A stretch of DNA of 15,855 bases. Origin: an uncultured Collinsella sp. GTDB lineage: Bacteria > Actinomycetota > Coriobacteriia > Coriobacteriales > Coriobacteriaceae. Position numbers and translations under genes: made by a program. Where the stretch lies: contig UQZI01000048.1 in NCBI GenBank assembly GCA_900545555.1, positions 1-15,855 of the forward strand. The letters run 5' to 3'. The notes under the pieces were generated by a model. It saw only the letters and a program-made list of their open reading frames with translations. It was not told where the DNA came from and searched no databases. Positions 14,576 to 15,855 of this stretch are shown piece by piece; position 1 is the stretch's first letter; the number at the start of each line of letters is the position of its first letter.

Positions 14576-15697
14576 ATGAAGACCATTTACGAGAGTGAAT
14601 CCACGCCTAAGAAGGACGGGTTCTATATGCCCGGCGAGTATGAGGAGCAGGAGCGCACCTGGATTCTGTGGCCGCACCGCTCCGACGTGTGGCGCTGCGG
14701 CGCCAAGCCGGCGCAGAAGGTCTTCACCGAGATCATTAAGACCGTTGCACGCTTTCAGCCCATCACGGTAGGCGTCAACACCGAAGACTTCCCCGCGGTG
14801 TGCGAGATCTTCGACGGTGTTGAGAACGTGCGCGTAATCCACATGGAGTACAACGACTCCTGGATTCGCGACCCCGGTCCGGCGTTCCTCGTAAATGACA
14901 AGGGCGATGTGGCGCTATCGCATTTCCACTTCAACGCGTATGGCGGCTTCATTGACGGTCTGTACTTCCCCTGGGACAAGGATGCGAGCATCGGCCTACA
15001 GGTGGCACAGCTTGAGCAGGTTAACCGTTATCGTCCCGAGGACTACATCCTCGAGGGCGGCTCGTTCAACTGTGATGGTCAAGGCACCGTCGTGACCACC
15101 GAGATGTGTCTGCTCAACGAGGACCGCAACCCGCAGTACACCAAGGAGCAGATTGAGGAGAAGCTCTCTGAGTATCTCGGTATCGAAAAGGTTATCTGGA
15201 TCAAGGACGGTATCGATCCGTACGAAACGAACGGTCATGTGGACGACGTCGCATGCTTTAGTGCGCCCGGCGAGGTCTGCTGCATGTGGACCGATGATCC
15301 CAACCATAAGTTCTACAAGGAGTGCCAGGAGGCGTACAAGACGCTCTCCGAGTCCACGGATGCCAAGGGTCGCAAGCTCAAGATCCACAAGGTGATCATG
15401 CCTGCGACTTCGGTATATATGACCGAAGAGGAGGCCAGCACGATTGACCCCGTCGAGGGCGTGCTGCCGCGTACCCCCGAGGATGCTTTCGAGCCGAGCT
15501 ATCTCAATTTCCTGCCCATCAACGGTGCGGTGCTTGTGCCGCAGTTCGGCGATCCCAATGACGCCCAAGCGCTCAAGGATATCCAAGCTGCTTATCCGGA
15601 CCGTGAAGTCATCGGTATCATGACTCGCGAGGTTATCTACGGCGGCGGCAACATCCACTGCATCACCCAGCAGCAGCCCAAGGCGCGCCACAAGTAG
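14576..15697 (+). CDS. aguA: Agmatine deiminase (complete)
   Basis: The enzyme hydrolyses agmatine to N-carbamoylputrescine and ammonia, the first step of the agmatine deiminase pathway to putrescine. At 373 residues it has the normal family length. The N-terminal substrate-site segment (MPGEYEEQERTWILWP, residues 18-33) is intact. The catalytic elements of the pentein fold follow: NDSWIRD (Asp94, Trp96), LEGGS (Glu160), NGHVDD (His221, Asp223) and GGGNIHC with the nucleophile Cys362. ATG 14576 is preceded by GAGGAG. The gene has its own predicted promoter and terminator and a divergent LuxR regulator. Putrescine carbamoyltransferase and carbamate kinase, the usual later steps, are not visible here. 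A second, N-truncated deiminase module with the same catalytic motifs is fused to an oxidoreductase about 8 kb upstream. Confidence 0.96.
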   Translation: MKTIYESESTPKKDGFYMPGEYEEQERTWILWPHRSDVWRCGAKPAQKVFTEIIKTVARFQPITVGVNTEDFPAVCEIFDGVENVRVIHMEYNDSWIRDPGPAFLVNDKGDVALSHFHFNAYGGFIDGLYFPWDKDASIGLQVAQLEQVNRYRPEDYILEGGSFNCDGQGTVVTTEMCLLNEDRNPQYTKEQIEEKLSEYLGIEKVIWIKDGIDPYETNGHVDDVACFSAPGEVCCMWTDDPNHKFYKECQEAYKTLSESTDAKGRKLKIHKVIMPATSVYMTEEEASTIDPVEGVLPRTPEDAFEPSYLNFLPINGAVLVPQFGDPNDAQALKDIQAAYPDREVIGIMTREVIYGGGNIHCITQQQPKARHK

Positions 15698-15734
15698 TAG
15701 CTCCTTGGTAAACAGGGTTTGATTATCCGTAAAT

Positions 15735-15770
15735 AAAAGTCCGCCGGCTTCAATGGCCGGCGGGCTTTTT
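15735..15770 (+). terminator. Intrinsic terminator of aguA
   Basis: CCGCCGGC (15741-15748) pairs perfectly with GCCGGCGG (15756-15763) around a 7-base loop. The stem extends through a T·G pair, G·C, and AAAA against the following T residues, ending in TTTTT (15766-15770). The A run on the left gives some chance of bidirectional use. Confidence 0.92.
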
Positions 15771-15823
15771 GTGTGGCGGTTTCAGCTGAACGGCGGGCCG
15801 TGCGGCTTGGGTGTGCGGGCTCA

Positions 15824-15848
15824 CAATCTGGGGAAACCAAACAGATTG
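15824..15848. repeat. Short inverted repeat at the window edge
   Basis: CAATCTG (15824-15830) and CAGATTG (15842-15848) are perfect inverted copies around 11 bases, followed by a G run that is cut by the window end. On the minus strand there is no T tract. Its role cannot be judged without the next bases. Confidence 0.35.
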
Positions 15849-15855
15849 GGGGGGG

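Noticed and set aside
1..15855. CRISPR array, tRNA, rRNA, transposase or phage genes
   Set aside because: No regularly spaced direct repeats, no tRNA- or rRNA-like sequence and no transposase, integrase or phage motifs were seen in any frame.

Overview
The window looks like a chromosomal stretch from a high-GC gut actinobacterium of the class Coriobacteriia, most like Collinsella or a close relative. This is inferred from the GC-rich third codon positions, the strong GGAGG-type ribosome binding sites, the membrane-anchored LuxR regulator typical of this class, and single-gene units separated by long perfect hairpins. Only the gene families are read from the sequence; the genus is a judgement.

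Layout. (1) Positions 1-3836 hold the end of a kdp operon on the + strand: kdpA (5' end outside the window), kdpB and kdpC, tightly packed and closed by a large intrinsic terminator. They form the ATP-driven high-affinity potassium pump. No kdpDE sensor/regulator pair follows. (2) Positions 3947-6508 encode an 853-residue chimera. Its first ~540 residues are an old-yellow-enzyme-type NADH:flavin oxidoreductase (FMN barrel, 4Fe-4S cysteines, FAD site, start of the NAD site). Its last ~310 residues are an agmatine deiminase that lacks its first ~90 residues. (3) Positions 6509-7054 are a long non-coding stretch of stacked hairpins ending in a terminator-like hairpin directly before the next gene. 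(4) Positions 7055-8452 encode an APC-family amino acid/polyamine permease. (5) A 63-residue unknown protein lies on the - strand (8548-8739), divergent from a membrane LuxR regulator (8830-9822). (6) A short arginine-rich upstream ORF (9979-10071) precedes a YtcJ-type amidohydrolase (10130-11758), followed by a MATE exporter (11846-13222). (7) After a strong terminator and an AT-richer gap, a second LuxR regulator (13599-14393, - strand) is divergent from a complete agmatine deiminase, aguA (14576-15697), which has its own terminator.

How it may work together. Agmatine deiminase turns agmatine into N-carbamoylputrescine and ammonia. With two deiminase modules, a candidate agmatine/polyamine permease, an amidohydrolase, an exporter and two LuxR regulators, positions 3.9-15.8 kb may be an agmatine/guanidino-compound utilisation region. 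The usual partners, putrescine carbamoyltransferase and carbamate kinase, are not in the window, so the pathway assignment is inference.

The observation most worth following is the in-frame oxidoreductase-agmatine deiminase fusion. It keeps all the deiminase catalytic residues but replaces the first structural module of the deiminase with half of a Rossmann domain. Next are the two leader regions: the structured leader before the permease and the arginine-doublet leader ORF before the amidohydrolase.
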